This document shows, one piece after another, positions 28,332 to 37,852 of a stretch of DNA of 64,000 nucleotides. Location of the stretch: assembly GCF_000368625.1 (NCBI RefSeq), contig NZ_KB849576.1, forward strand, positions 977,297-1,041,296, written 5' to 3'. A program made the translations under genes and the position numbers. The number at the start of each line of letters is the position of its first letter. Positions within the stretch are counted from its first letter, which is position 1. Under the pieces are notes generated by a model. The model made no database searches. It saw nothing but the letters and a program-made list of their open reading frames with translations, and was not told where the DNA came from. The stretch is from Acinetobacter schindleri CIP 107287 (GTDB lineage Bacteria > Pseudomonadota > Gammaproteobacteria > Pseudomonadales > Moraxellaceae).

Positions 28332-30176
28332 ATGTTTCGATGGCTTGAACGGCTGGTAGATCCCTATCCCACCAAAAATCTGAACCAACCCTTGCCCACC
28401 AGTTTTTTCCCTTTTGTCTGGCAAGCGGCTTATGGCGTACGCCGTTATCTGTTGATTCTTGTCCTTTGTACTGCCGGTGCAGCCAGTTTCGAGGCCTTGC
28501 TGTATGCTAAAATTGGCGATCTGGTCAATTGGCTCAGCCAAAGTCAGCCAGACACCTTTTTGGAGCAACATGCGGCCAACCTGACTTTACTCACTGTAGT
28601 CCTGCTGGCCAATATTTTCTTTGCCAGTGCGCAGTCCTTGATCAAGCACCAGATTTTATACAGTAATTTCCCAATGCGTTTGCGCTGGCGTTTTCATAAT
28701 CTGCTGCTCAAGCAAAGCCTGGATTTCTTCCACAATGACTTTGCCGGTCGTTTATCTGCCAAGGTCATGCAGACTTCACTGGCGATCCGTGAATTTTGGG
28801 TCATTCTCGGCGATATGCTGGCCTATGTAGTGATCTATTTCATTACCATTAACATCGTACTCGGTTCAATTTCTGCTTATCTGATTATTCCACTGATGGT
28901 ATGGCTGCTACTGTTTATCTGTGCTGCCAGCTATTTCATTCCCCGTCTCAGCAAAATCTCGCATGAACAGGCCGATGCCCGTGCGGTAATGACTGGCCGT
29001 GTGACCGATGCCTATACCAATATTCAGACCGTTAAACTTTTTGCTCATGCAGGCCGTGAAAGCCAGTATGCCAAAGCATCCATGCAAGAGTTTATGGTGA
29101 CGGTTTATAAACAGATGCGACTGGGTGCCCAGTATGAAATCAGTATTTTGCTACTGAGCCTCGTACTCTATGGCGGTGTATTAGGAACAGCGATCTGGTT
29201 ATGGATGGAAGGTCAGGCTCAGCTCGGCATTATTGCTGCAACTACAGCGATGGTACTGAAACTGAACAGTATTGCCGAATTCCTGATGTGGCAAACCTCG
29301 CAATTGTTTGAAAATGTCGGAACCATTCAGGACGGCATGGGAACTCTGGGTAAATCAATTTCGATTCAGGACAAGCCGGATGCCAAAGAACTGGAACTGA
29401 GACAGGGTGAAATCAAATTTGATAATGTTTGTTTTGCCTATAATGACAAAAACGTGATTGATGGTTTGAACCTGACCATTCGACCGGGTGAAAAAATCGG
29501 TGTGGTGGGTCGTTCTGGTGCCGGTAAGTCTACCCTGATTCAGCTATTGCTGAATTTCTATCGTATTGACCAAGGTCGTATTTTAATCGATGGGCAAAAT
29601 ATTGAAGATGTGACTCAAGATAGCCTGCGCAAGAATATTGCCATGGTGACACAGGACACTTCACTGCTACATCGTAGTGTGGCTGAAAACATCAAATATG
29701 GTCGTCCGAATGCGACGGATGAAGAAATGTTTGAGGCGGTGCGTAAAGCTGAGGCAGAGGAATTCATTCCGCAACTAAGCGATATGCGCGGTAAGCGTGG
29801 TTATGAGGCCTATGTTGGCGAGCGTGGCGTCAAGCTGTCTGGTGGTCAGCGTCAGCGTATTGCGATTGCCCGTGTCTTTCTGAAAGATGCACCTATTCTG
29901 ATTCTGGATGAAGCAACCAGTGCACTGGATTCAGAAGTTGAAGCGGCAATTCAGAGCAGTCTGGATGAGCTGATGAAAGGTAAAACTGTGATTGCGATTG
30001 CTCACCGTCTTTCTACTATTGCGCAAATGGACCGGTTGATTGTGCTGGATCAGGGTAAGATTGTTGAACAAGGCACACATGATGAACTGGTGGCATTGAA
30101 TGGAATTTATGCGCATCTATGGCAACGTCAGACTGGCGGATTTTTAATAGAACACGACACAAAAGAACAAGGATAG
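28332..30176 (+). CDS. ABC-type exporter, fused permease and ATPase
   Basis: A 614-residue half-transporter (type IV ABC exporter). Residues about 35-330 form six membrane spans; the ATPase follows with Walker A GRSGAGKSTLIQ, Q-loop MVTQDTSLL, signature LSGGQRQRIAIARV, Walker B ILILDEATSALDS and the H-loop IAIAHRLST. It would work as a homodimer exporting lipids or drugs. The next gene, a MaoC-like protein, starts four bases after its stop, implying one transcript. Confidence 0.93.
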   Translation: MFRWLERLVDPYPTKNLNQPLPTSFFPFVWQAAYGVRRYLLILVLCTAGAASFEALLYAKIGDLVNWLSQSQPDTFLEQHAANLTLLTVVLLANIFFASAQSLIKHQILYSNFPMRLRWRFHNLLLKQSLDFFHNDFAGRLSAKVMQTSLAIREFWVILGDMLAYVVIYFITINIVLGSISAYLIIPLMVWLLLFICAASYFIPRLSKISHEQADARAVMTGRVTDAYTNIQTVKLFAHAGRESQYAKASMQEFMVTVYKQMRLGAQYEISILLLSLVLYGGVLGTAIWLWMEGQAQLGIIAATTAMVLKLNSIAEFLMWQTSQLFENVGTIQDGMGTLGKSISIQDKPDAKELELRQGEIKFDNVCFAYNDKNVIDGLNLTIRPGEKIGVVGRSGAGKSTLIQLLLNFYRIDQGRILIDGQNIEDVTQDSLRKNIAMVTQDTSLLHRSVAENIKYGRPNATDEEMFEAVRKAEAEEFIPQLSDMRGKRGYEAYVGERGVKLSGGQRQRIAIARVFLKDAPILILDEATSALDSEVEAAIQSSLDELMKGKTVIAIAHRLSTIAQMDRLIVLDQGKIVEQGTHDELVALNGIYAHLWQRQTGGFLIEHDTKEQG

Positions 30177-30179
30177 AAC

Positions 30180-30629
30180 ATGTTATATCTGGAAGACCTA
30201 CAGATTGGTGATGAGTTTAAAAGTCGTTCTTACCGCATGAGTAAGGACGAAATTCTAAAGTTTGCTCATGCCTATGACCCGCAACCGTTTCATGTCGATG
30301 CGGAACAGGCCGAACAGCATCCGATCTTCCGGGGTCTGGCCGCCAGTGGCTGGCATACTGCTGCAGTGGTCATGCGTTTATGGACCGAATGTTTCCCGGT
30401 TGCTTATGGTCTGATTGGGGCGGATTCGCATGTGCGTTGGCCCTGCCCAACCCGCCCTGATGATGAAATCCGGGTGATTGTGACCATCACTGATATTCAA
30501 CCTTCCAAACGTAAACCTGATCGTGGCATTGTTCGCTATGAAACCCAGGCCTTGAACCAGCAAGATCAGGTTCTGTTTAATTCAACCACAAATATTCTGG
30601 TATTTAAGCGAGAATTTACAGCAGTTTAG
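30180..30629 (+). CDS. MaoC-like hot-dog dehydratase
   Basis: A 149-residue hot-dog fold protein. The hydratase motif is seen as FAHAYDPQPFHVDAEQAEQHPIFRGLAASGWHT, with the catalytic Asp and His in their usual positions. It likely acts on an enoyl or hydroxyacyl-CoA thioester. Pairing with an ABC exporter in a four-base junction is not explained by a known pathway. Confidence 0.88.
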   Translation: MLYLEDLQIGDEFKSRSYRMSKDEILKFAHAYDPQPFHVDAEQAEQHPIFRGLAASGWHTAAVVMRLWTECFPVAYGLIGADSHVRWPCPTRPDDEIRVIVTITDIQPSKRKPDRGIVRYETQALNQQDQVLFNSTTNILVFKREFTAV

Positions 30630-30781
30630 TTTGATTTTTACCCACATTTCAGGCTAATCTGCTTGAAGTGTTTGAGTAAGGCTCAGCATTTTGTCCAACA
30701 ATTTTAAAGATAAAACTGGCTAGTTCATGCCAATATGGGCACATAAATAGAAAAAATTTGACTGAGTGCAACGGATCGCGC

Positions 30782-31810
30782 ATGAAGATGATTGCTCCAC
30801 GCCAAGACCAAGGCATCCCGGGTGTTTATGGTCTTTTGCTTCTCGACGTTATCTCCCGCTGGGGCTATAACGATGAGTCGCTATTCAAACCTTTTGGGCT
30901 AACCAGCGAACAGCTGGCAGACCCTGAGTTCCGAATTCCAACTGCCATTGCCAATGATATGGTTAAACACGCACTCAAGCTGACGGGTGAACCGACCTTG
31001 GGCTATCACCTCGGCACACAGATGCGTATTTCTATTCATGGCTTTATTGGCTATGCCATCATGACGGCAAACAATATTACCGAAGCTTTGGTGCTGGCCA
31101 ACCGTTTTATTCAGTTGCGTTTGCCCTTCCTGCAACTGTTCTTCTCGACCTTTGGGGTCAAGGCCACAGTACAGCTACAAACTGATATTCAGATGGAACC
31201 GCTGCGTACTGAAATTTCAATCGCCCTGATGATCGGTCTGATCAGTATGGCTAAAGCCATTACCGGGATCAGCGATGCAACCGGAGAAATCGATTTCGAT
31301 TTTAAAAAGCCGGAAGGTTTTGAACGCTTTATGGTGAAATTCCCTACGCATCAGTTCCGTTTTGAACAGCCACATCTGTTACTTAGCTTTGATAAAAGCT
31401 ATCTGATGAACAAACTGGTGCATGCCGATCCAATCGCCAGCCAGATTGCGATTAACCAGTGTGAAACAGAACTTTCTGCCCTGGGTGAACGACATCGTAT
31501 TGCCATGCGGGTACGGGATATTTTGACCAATTCAGAACAGCATTATCTTAGTATTGAAGCAGTCGCCGACCGTCTGCATATGTCGGATCGTACCTTGAAA
31601 CGTCAGCTGGCCGCAGAAGGCACTTCTTTCTCGACACTGGTCGATGAAGTACGTTATCGTCATGCAACTTCCCTGCTTTCACGAACAGACTTCACTCTGG
31701 AACAGATTGCCGATGAACTCGGCTATAGTGATGTCGCCAACTTCAGTCGTGCCTTTAAACGCTGGAGTGGTCGCAGTCCAAGCAACTGGCGTAAAGATCC
31801 GTATCTATAA
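30782..31810 (+). CDS. AraC-family regulator with Arabinose_bd-type N-domain (OruR-like)
   Basis: A 342-residue regulator. Residues about 15-200 match the N-terminal domain of OruR/ArgR-type AraC proteins (PTAIANDMVKHALKLTGEPTLGYHLG, ISIHGFIGYAIMTANN). The C-terminal 100 residues hold two helix-turn-helix motifs (SIEAVADRLHMSDRTLKRQLAAEGTSF and TLEQIADELGYSDVANFSRAFKRWSG). The open frame reaches back to a TTG at 30758; the ATG at 30782 is preferred, 30788 is also possible. Target genes are not evident; neighbours are gcvH downstream and the ABC/MaoC pair upstream. Confidence 0.88.
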   Translation: MKMIAPRQDQGIPGVYGLLLLDVISRWGYNDESLFKPFGLTSEQLADPEFRIPTAIANDMVKHALKLTGEPTLGYHLGTQMRISIHGFIGYAIMTANNITEALVLANRFIQLRLPFLQLFFSTFGVKATVQLQTDIQMEPLRTEISIALMIGLISMAKAITGISDATGEIDFDFKKPEGFERFMVKFPTHQFRFEQPHLLLSFDKSYLMNKLVHADPIASQIAINQCETELSALGERHRIAMRVRDILTNSEQHYLSIEAVADRLHMSDRTLKRQLAAEGTSFSTLVDEVRYRHATSLLSRTDFTLEQIADELGYSDVANFSRAFKRWSGRSPSNWRKDPYL

Positions 31811-31882
31811 GCCTTTTGTTTTGCAGCAAAAGAATGTATAAATCATGTCAAAAATGAACCTAAGCGATTTAAGGAGTTATCA

Positions 31883-32257
31883 ATGAATCATCCTTCAGAA
31901 TTAAAGTACGCAAGTACACATGAATGGGTACGCATTGAGGGTGATCTTGTGGTGACCGGTATTTCTGACCATGCACAGGATGCTTTAGGTGACCTGGTCT
32001 ATGTTGAAGCGCCAGATCTTGATTCACACGTGACCGCAGGTCAGCAAGCAGGTGTTGTCGAATCTGTAAAAACTGCGTCAGATATCCATGCGCCTGTTTC
32101 TGGTATCGTTGTTGAAATTAACCCGGCACTGGAAGATGATCCGGATTTCATTAATGATGACCCGTATGGCAAAGGCTGGATTTACAAAATCAAGCCAGAT
32201 AATATCGCGGATGTCGAAAAACTGCTCAGCAATACTGAATATGAAGCAGGCCTTTAA
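31883..32257 (+). CDS. gcvH: Glycine cleavage system H protein
   Basis: A 124-residue lipoyl carrier of the glycine cleavage system. The lipoylated residue is Lys63 in [18 protein letters not shown]; the N-terminus reads [14 protein letters not shown], typical of GcvH. AAGGAG stands well before the ATG. The partners gcvT and gcvP are not in the window, so the gene is detached from the rest of the system here. Confidence 0.96.
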   Translation: MNHPSELKYASTHEWVRIEGDLVVTGISDHAQDALGDLVYVEAPDLDSHVTAGQQAGVVESVKTASDIHAPVSGIVVEINPALEDDPDFINDDPYGKGWIYKIKPDNIADVEKLLSNTEYEAGL

Positions 32258-32273
32258 TTTAACCTGTTTTAAG

Positions 32274-32299
32274 AATCAGCCTGCGGGCTGATTTTTTTA
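32274..32299 (+). terminator. Terminator after gcvH
   Basis: AATCAGCC-TGC-GGGCTGATT with a seven-T run on the plus strand. Confidence 0.93.
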
Positions 32300-32484
32300 T
32301 ACCTAAATTTTTAAGACCTTTTACATATTAAAATGACCCCACATTTGTCGGTTTTTATTGTATTATTCACATAATCTCCCATATAGTCTTCGTGACGCGC
32401 TTTGTTGCTGAATATCGCATTCAGCATGTTCCATAAAAAAAATACTAATTTTGGCCTAGCGTTTCACATTAAAATTTCTGGATC

Positions 32485-33666
32485 ATGATGAACGCAACTG
32501 TAACGCCGTTGTGGACAAAGTCCTTTTTGCTTTGTCTGGCAAATAATCTGTTTTTGTTTATTTTTTATTTTGCCCAAACTACGATTTTACCGATTTATAT
32601 TCTTAAAGAACTTGGGGGCAGCGTAACCCAAGCCGGATTAACCCTGACGCTATTCATGGTTTCTGCGATATTGATCCGCCCATTTAGTGGTTTGATTATT
32701 GATAAATTGGGACAGCGCCGTACTTTAATTATCTCGGCGACGATGTTCTGTTTCATTGCTTTTGGCTATTTATTTATTAGCAATATGACCAGCTTATATA
32801 TCCTGCGTTTATTCCATGGGGTCTGGTTTAGTATCCTCACTACCGTTTGTGTTCCTGTGGTAAACCAGTTTATTCCGGATAGTCGGCGAGGCGAAGGCAT
32901 GGGTTATTATGCCATGTCGGTGAATCTCGGAATTGTACTCGGTCCCCTCATTGGCCTAAGTCTTATTCCTTATTTAAGCTATACCATGGTGACTGCTGTA
33001 CTGGTAGCCATGATCTTTATCGGTTATATCTTCTGCTTTCTAATTCCGGTGCAAGAAGTCAAACAACCAGACAGTGGAGCTGAAAAAACCAAGTTGGGTT
33101 TAAGTGATTTTGTTGAGAAAAAATCCCTGACTGTTGCCTTAATGGTCATGATGATATCCTTCTCTTATGCCAGCATCATGTCCTTTATTGCCCCCTTTGC
33201 CAGTTCAATTCATCTGATGCAGTACGCAGGCTTATTCTTTGTGGTTTTTGCCATTTCCATGATGAGCTTACGCCCGATTACTGGCAAAATTTATGACCGT
33301 AAAGGTCCACAATATGTAATTTATCCTGCGGTTCTTACCTTTAGTCTGGGGCTATTGGTTTTAAGTCAGATTCATACCCTGACTGGATTTATGCTGGCAG
33401 CCGTACTGATCGGATTAGGTTTTGGTAGTGCTCAACCTTGCTTGCAAACTCTCGCCATTCAACGTGCTCCCAAGCACCGGATTGGCTATGCCACTTCGAC
33501 TTTCTACACCTGCTACGACATCGGCATTGCCATTGGCTCATTAGTCGTTGGGATGATGATTACCAAGCAAAGCTTTAGCTTCGCCTTTATTATTTGTGCC
33601 GCTCTAACAGCCTTGAGCCTGCTGTATTTTAAATTCGTGGTTCAACGTACAACTGTTATAGCTTAA
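32485..33666 (+). CDS. MFS transporter
   Basis: A 393-residue major facilitator with about twelve spans. The loop 2-3 motif reads RPFSGLIIDKLGQRR, and a matching RPITGKIYDRKGPQ follows in the second half. The sequence resembles small-molecule exporters of the same kind as the MFS gene at 59137, with the shared ISRPFTG/IRPFSG pattern. Substrate is unknown. It has its own upstream spacer and ends against the pilU terminator. Confidence 0.9.
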   Translation: MMNATVTPLWTKSFLLCLANNLFLFIFYFAQTTILPIYILKELGGSVTQAGLTLTLFMVSAILIRPFSGLIIDKLGQRRTLIISATMFCFIAFGYLFISNMTSLYILRLFHGVWFSILTTVCVPVVNQFIPDSRRGEGMGYYAMSVNLGIVLGPLIGLSLIPYLSYTMVTAVLVAMIFIGYIFCFLIPVQEVKQPDSGAEKTKLGLSDFVEKKSLTVALMVMMISFSYASIMSFIAPFASSIHLMQYAGLFFVVFAISMMSLRPITGKIYDRKGPQYVIYPAVLTFSLGLLVLSQIHTLTGFMLAAVLIGLGFGSAQPCLQTLAIQRAPKHRIGYATSTFYTCYDIGIAIGSLVVGMMITKQSFSFAFIICAALTALSLLYFKFVVQRTTVIA

Positions 33667-33673
33667 TCCAGCA

Positions 33674-33706
33674 ATAAAAAACCGACCTTATTTCATGTCG
33701 ATTTTT
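33674..33706. terminator. Bidirectional terminator between MFS gene and pilU
   Basis: AAACCGAC-N9-GTCGATTTTT forms a short stem with a T-run on both strands, six on the minus and five on the plus. It serves the convergent genes ending at 33666 and 33725. Confidence 0.7.
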
Positions 33707-33724
33707 AGTTTAAATGCATAATAT

Positions 33725-34930
33725 TTATGAGCTTTGTTCTGTACTACTGGCATCTTCATCTGTTTCATTATCCGGCTTTTTCTCTTCCACCATACTAAAT
33801 GCGGTGGCCGTATTATTCATGGCTGGATTAGCACGTGTACTTTTCAGTTTGATTTGCAGACGAAGTTCATTGGTCGAATCAGCATTACGCAATGCTTCTT
33901 CATAAGAAATCGCACCTTCATTATAAAGATCAAATAATGCCTGATCAAAAGTCTGCATGCCAAGTTCGCGTGATTTACCCATAATTGCTTTTAATTCATG
34001 GAAATCACTTTTCAGAATCAGATCCGACACCAATGGTGTATTTAGCATAATTTCGACTGCGGCACGACGTCCCTTGCCATCTTCAGTACGGACCAAACGC
34101 TGAGAGACAATCGCTTTCATATTAGAAGACAGATCCATCAATAACTGATTACGGCGTTCTTCCGGGAAGAAGTTAATAATCCGGTCAAGCGTCTGGTTGG
34201 CATTGTTGGAATGCAGCGTCCCCAGACAGAGATGCCCTGTTTCGGCAAAGGCAATTGCATGTTCCATGGTTTCCGTATCCCGGATTTCACCAATCAGAAT
34301 CACATCGGGTGCCTGACGCAAGGTATTTTTTAAGGCATTATGCCAAGAATGGCTATCTACACCGACCTCGCGATGGGTGATCATTGACTTCTTATGTTTA
34401 TGTACATATTCCACCGGGTCTTCTACGGTAATAATATGGCCTGCTGAGTTTTCATTACGATAATCAATCATCGCAGCAAGCGAAGTCGACTTACCTGAAC
34501 CTGTACCGCCCACGACGAGTACCAGACCGCGCTTTTCCATAATCACATGCTTGAGTGACTCTGGTAATTTTAACTTCTGGAAATTCGGAATTTCTGCAGT
34601 GATGGTCCGGATCACCATGCCGACATTGAGCTGCTGCTGGAACACGTTGACACGGAAACGTGAAACGCCCGGTACAGTAATGGCAAAGTTACATTCTAGT
34701 TCTGCTTCATATTCTTTACGCTGCTTTTCGTTCATCAGTGCATAGGCAAACAGTTTGGTTTTTTCTGGGGTGAGTTCCTGTTGCCCAAAAGGTTTCATTA
34801 ATCCTTGATGTTTGATACTCGGAGGAAAGTCTGCGGTAATGAACAAGTCTGAACCACCATATTCAACGACCTTGGTGAGCATATGATGCATAAACTTACG
34901 TGCTTCTTCTAATAACTCTGCCGTAAACAT
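33725..34930 (-). CDS. pilU: PilU-type pilus retraction ATPase, copy 1
   Basis: A 401-residue hexameric ATPase that assists PilT in type IV pilus retraction. Features: N-terminal PAS-like part (VEYGGSDLFITADFPPSIK), Walker A GGTGSGKST, the Asp box ITVEDPVEYVHKHKKS, Walker B PDVILIGEIRDTETMEHA, and the His box AETGHLCLGTLHSNNANQ. GHLCL and the extended C-terminus mark PilU rather than PilT. GAGGAAAAT precedes the ATG at 34930; a seven-codon longer frame lacks such a site. No pilT is near. A close paralogue lies just upstream. Confidence 0.9.
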   Translation of the reverse strand: MFTAELLEEARKFMHHMLTKVVEYGGSDLFITADFPPSIKHQGLMKPFGQQELTPEKTKLFAYALMNEKQRKEYEAELECNFAITVPGVSRFRVNVFQQQLNVGMVIRTITAEIPNFQKLKLPESLKHVIMEKRGLVLVVGGTGSGKSTSLAAMIDYRNENSAGHIITVEDPVEYVHKHKKSMITHREVGVDSHSWHNALKNTLRQAPDVILIGEIRDTETMEHAIAFAETGHLCLGTLHSNNANQTLDRIINFFPEERRNQLLMDLSSNMKAIVSQRLVRTEDGKGRRAAVEIMLNTPLVSDLILKSDFHELKAIMGKSRELGMQTFDQALFDLYNEGAISYEEALRNADSTNELRLQIKLKSTRANPAMNNTATAFSMVEEKKPDNETDEDASSTEQSS

Positions 34931-35340
34931 ATTTTCCTCTGTAATGCACAATGGTATAAATCTTCAAAAAAAGACTCATATCAATATATTTTGATTTTAT
35001 TGTGCAGCGTTTTTTCAAAAGGCTCAAACACATTTGATTTATAAAGATAATTTTTTAAATAATTCTGTGACCTGATTCAAAGAAAATAAAAATAAAGGGA
35101 AATGATCTTAATGAAATTAAAATCTAATAGTTATAACTATTGATAAACTAGAGTTCAGATTTTAGAAAAGTAAATTGGAAACTCATCGAAATGAATCCGT
35201 CCACATATTTTTTTAAATAAGGAAATTAAATTAAAAATCTTGGTGGCTAAAGCTTTATGATCTTTAAACCACCGTGGACAAACTTATCATCCAACTCAAC
35301 TGCATTTGAATGCAGCTTGGTTTCAGCAAAATGCAGTATG
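34931..35340. other. Spacer between the two pilU copies
   Basis: 410 AT-rich bases without a plausible gene. An imperfect inverted repeat GGTGG ... CCACC spans about 35242-35273 and a short dyad CTGCATT-TG-AATGCAG lies near 35300-35315; neither has a T-run on the minus strand. The pilU copy 1 promoter should be in the left part. Confidence 0.55.
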
Positions 35341-36519
35341 TCAGTTTCTGGAAAGTGTAGTTTCCTTGGATTGTTCCAGTATCGTCATTTTATTTCCTTC
35401 TTCCTGAAGAGCTGGATTGATGCGACTGCTCTTTAATTTGATCTGCAAACGCATTTCATTACTTGAATCTGCATTACGCAAGGCTTCATCATAAGAAATA
35501 ATTCCCTGGTTATACAAATCAAATAATGCCTGATCAAAGGTCTGCATGCCGAGTTCACGCGAACGCGCCATAATAGTTTTCAGCTCGTAAAAATCTCCTT
35601 TACGGATAAAATCAGACACCAGCGGCGTATTCAATAAAATTTCAACGGCAGCGCGACGACCTTGCCCATCCTCGATACGGATCAAACGTTGCGAAATCAC
35701 AGCTTTCATATTGGCGGATAAATCCATTAATAGCTGATTGCGGCGTTCTTCCGGGAAGAAATTAATAATTCGGTCTAAAGCCTGATCGGCATTATTAGAA
35801 TGCAGGGTGGCCAAACACAGATGACCGGATTCAGCAAAGGCAATCGCATGCTCCATACTTTCGGTATCCCGGATTTCACCAATCACGATCACATCCGGTG
35901 CCTGACGCATGGTATTGATCAGCGCGTTATGCCAGGAAACACAATCTACGCCAATTTCACGTTGGGTAATCATGGACTTTTTATGTTGATATACGTATTC
36001 CACAGGATCTTCTATGGTAATAATATGTCCTTCAGAATAGGTATTGCGGTGATCAATCATGGCTGCAAGTGTGGTAGATTTACCAACACCTGTCGCACCT
36101 ACAATCAGAACCAGCCCACGTTTTTCCATAATCACTTGTTGCAAAGAGTTTGGTAGTCCTAATTGCTGAAAGCTTGGAATCTCCGTAGTAATGGTTCTGA
36201 TTACCATCCCAACATTATGCTGTTGCTGAAAGACATTGACCCGGAAGCGTGATACACCCGGTACACTGATACCGAAATTGCATTCCATCACTGATTCAAA
36301 TTCCTTGATCTGTCGTTCATTCATTAAAGCATAGGCAAACAAACGGGTTTTATCCGCTGCCAGTTTTTGCTGACCAAAAGGTTTCATCAAGCCCTGCTGT
36401 TTGATACTTGGTGGAAAATCTGCGGTAATAAAAAGATCGGAACCTCCATATTCAACCACTTTGGTCAGCATATGGTGCATAAATTTACGTGCTTCATCGA
36501 GCAATTCGGGTGTATACAT
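35341..36519 (-). CDS. PilU-type pilus retraction ATPase, copy 2
   Basis: A 392-residue paralogue of copy 1 and in the same orientation. The first 45 residues are nearly identical (LLDEARKFMHHMLTKVVEYG...), and all motor motifs are kept: Walker A GATGVGKST, ITIEDPVEYVYQHKKS, Walker B PDVIVIGEIRDTESMEHA, His box AESGHLCLATLHSNNADQ. Differences are spread along the protein and the last 30 residues diverge fully. The Walker A middle differs (GGTGSGKST against GATGVGKST). Both copies look intact, so this is an old tandem duplication with possible division of labour. Confidence 0.88.
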   Translation of the reverse strand: MYTPELLDEARKFMHHMLTKVVEYGGSDLFITADFPPSIKQQGLMKPFGQQKLAADKTRLFAYALMNERQIKEFESVMECNFGISVPGVSRFRVNVFQQQHNVGMVIRTITTEIPSFQQLGLPNSLQQVIMEKRGLVLIVGATGVGKSTTLAAMIDHRNTYSEGHIITIEDPVEYVYQHKKSMITQREIGVDCVSWHNALINTMRQAPDVIVIGEIRDTESMEHAIAFAESGHLCLATLHSNNADQALDRIINFFPEERRNQLLMDLSANMKAVISQRLIRIEDGQGRRAAVEILLNTPLVSDFIRKGDFYELKTIMARSRELGMQTFDQALFDLYNQGIISYDEALRNADSSNEMRLQIKLKSSRINPALQEEGNKMTILEQSKETTLSRN

Positions 36520-36720
36520 ATCCAGATCCCTCAGATCATGTCCATCGCGCGATATAAAACGGTTTGATGCAGATCCTGAAAAATTATTGTTATTGTGAAA
36601 TCACTTATTTTTTGATGTATTTATAAATATATTTTTAATGATTATTATTCTGTATGTTCTACATAGTAACGGTGCTGATCGAAACTTTATAAGCAGTCTT
36701 CCTCTCAGTAGCATTCACTC

Positions 36721-36753
36721 ATGCCTTTCCCCCAACAGTGTGAGGAAAGGCAT
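36721..36753 (-). other. Hairpin downstream of aroG
   Basis: ATGCCTTTCC-N13-GGAAAGGCAT is a perfect 10-bp inverted repeat ten bases after the aroG stop. No T-run follows on the minus strand, so it may protect the 3' end or act as a weak terminator before pilU copy 2. Confidence 0.6.
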
Positions 36754-36763
36754 GACCGTAAAT

Positions 36764-37813
36764 TTAAGCACTACGCTTTAAACCTTCCAGTCGCAGTGAA
36801 TCTGTCATATTTAACAACAGTTGTTCGGTTTTTGTCCAGCCCAGACATCCATCTGTAACCGACTGTCCGTAAACCATACCATCTGAAATTTTCTGATTGC
36901 CATCAACCAGATGACTTTCCAGCATCACACCGCGAACATTGGTCTGTAGGCGTTCTGCCACGATCTGCTCTAAAACTTCCGGTTGTAACATCGGATTTTT
37001 GGAACTGTTGCCATGGCTACAGTCAATCACTAATGCTGGCAATTCCGCTGAATGTTTGGCTTTGATTTTCTCGATTTCAGATAACTGGTAGTTCGGACCA
37101 CTATTTGATCCACGCAGAATCAGATGGGCTTTTGGATTGCCTTTGGAATTTAAAATACATGGTAAACCCGATTGGCTCATGCCCAGGAACTGATGCGGAT
37201 GAGAAGCTGACTGAATCGCATCTAAAGCAATCTGAATCGAACCATCAGTGCCATTTTTGAAACCGATGCTGTATGGCATTTGGCTAGAAATTTCGCGGTG
37301 GATCTGAGATTCACTGGTACGTGCACCAATCGCACCCCACGCCAGTAAATCATCAAAATACGCCGTCGCCATTGGACTGAGGATCTCCGAAGCAATCGGT
37401 AAGCCCATGCCAATAATGTTCAGGTAAAGTTCGCGGGATTTTTGCAGACCCAGCTGCATATTGGATGAACCATCCAGTGCAGGGTCGTATAGAAAACCTT
37501 TCCAGCCGACTGTGGTACGAGGCTTTTCAATGTAAGCTCGCATGACCAGGAAAATCTGATCAGAAATTTGAGCCTGTAACTGTTTTAATTTTTCTGCATA
37601 TTCAAGTGCGGAGGCTTCATCATGGATGGAGCATGGTCCGGTAATCACCATCAGACGGTGATCTTTACCCTCTAGAATGTTCTGTATGGTTTGTCGCTGT
37701 CCGGCAATCTGTTCAGCCAATTGTGGAGACAATGGCAATTGTGCTTTCAATTCTGCCGGCAGGCTTAATAGAGTTTCAGTTTGCTGTTGTTGTGATGTAA
37801 TAACGCTATTCAT
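36764..37813 (-). CDS. aroG: 3-deoxy-7-phosphoheptulonate (DAHP) synthase, class I
   Basis: First enzyme of the shikimate pathway, joining phosphoenolpyruvate and erythrose 4-phosphate. The 349-residue protein has class I AroFGH signatures: VITGPCSIHD, MRAYIEKPRTTVGWKGFLYDP, GARTSESQIHREISS, LRGSNSGPNY and DCSHGNSSK. The frame begins three codons earlier, but AAGGA sits eight bases before the ATG at 37813, which I chose. Which aromatic amino acid inhibits it cannot be told; the symbol is generic. It follows an elaborate attenuator region with two aromatic-rich leader peptides. Confidence 0.92.
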   Translation of the reverse strand: MNSVITSQQQQTETLLSLPAELKAQLPLSPQLAEQIAGQRQTIQNILEGKDHRLMVITGPCSIHDEASALEYAEKLKQLQAQISDQIFLVMRAYIEKPRTTVGWKGFLYDPALDGSSNMQLGLQKSRELYLNIIGMGLPIASEILSPMATAYFDDLLAWGAIGARTSESQIHREISSQMPYSIGFKNGTDGSIQIALDAIQSASHPHQFLGMSQSGLPCILNSKGNPKAHLILRGSNSGPNYQLSEIEKIKAKHSAELPALVIDCSHGNSSKNPMLQPEVLEQIVAERLQTNVRGVMLESHLVDGNQKISDGMVYGQSVTDGCLGWTKTEQLLLNMTDSLRLEGLKRSA

Positions 37814-37827
37814 GACTTTCATCCTTT

Positions 37828-37846
37828 GGACTGATCAATACAGTCC
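37828..37846 (-). promoter_or_regulatory. Hairpin beside the aroG ribosome binding site
   Basis: On the minus strand GGACTG-TATTGAT-CAGTCC forms a 6-bp stem that ends right before AAAGGA, the aroG ribosome site. It has no U-tract. It could modulate access of ribosomes to aroG depending on whether a ribosome occupies the second leader peptide, whose stop is six bases upstream of the stem. Confidence 0.6.
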
Positions 37847-37852
37847 GAACTT

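Noticed and set aside
33725..36519. Reading the two ATPases as a pilT-pilU pair
   Set aside because: Both have the PilU-type N-terminus, GHLCL box and extended C-terminus; neither looks like PilT.
36721..36753. Rho-independent terminator after aroG
   Set aside because: The stem is perfect but no T-run follows on the transcribed strand, so it is listed only as a hairpin.
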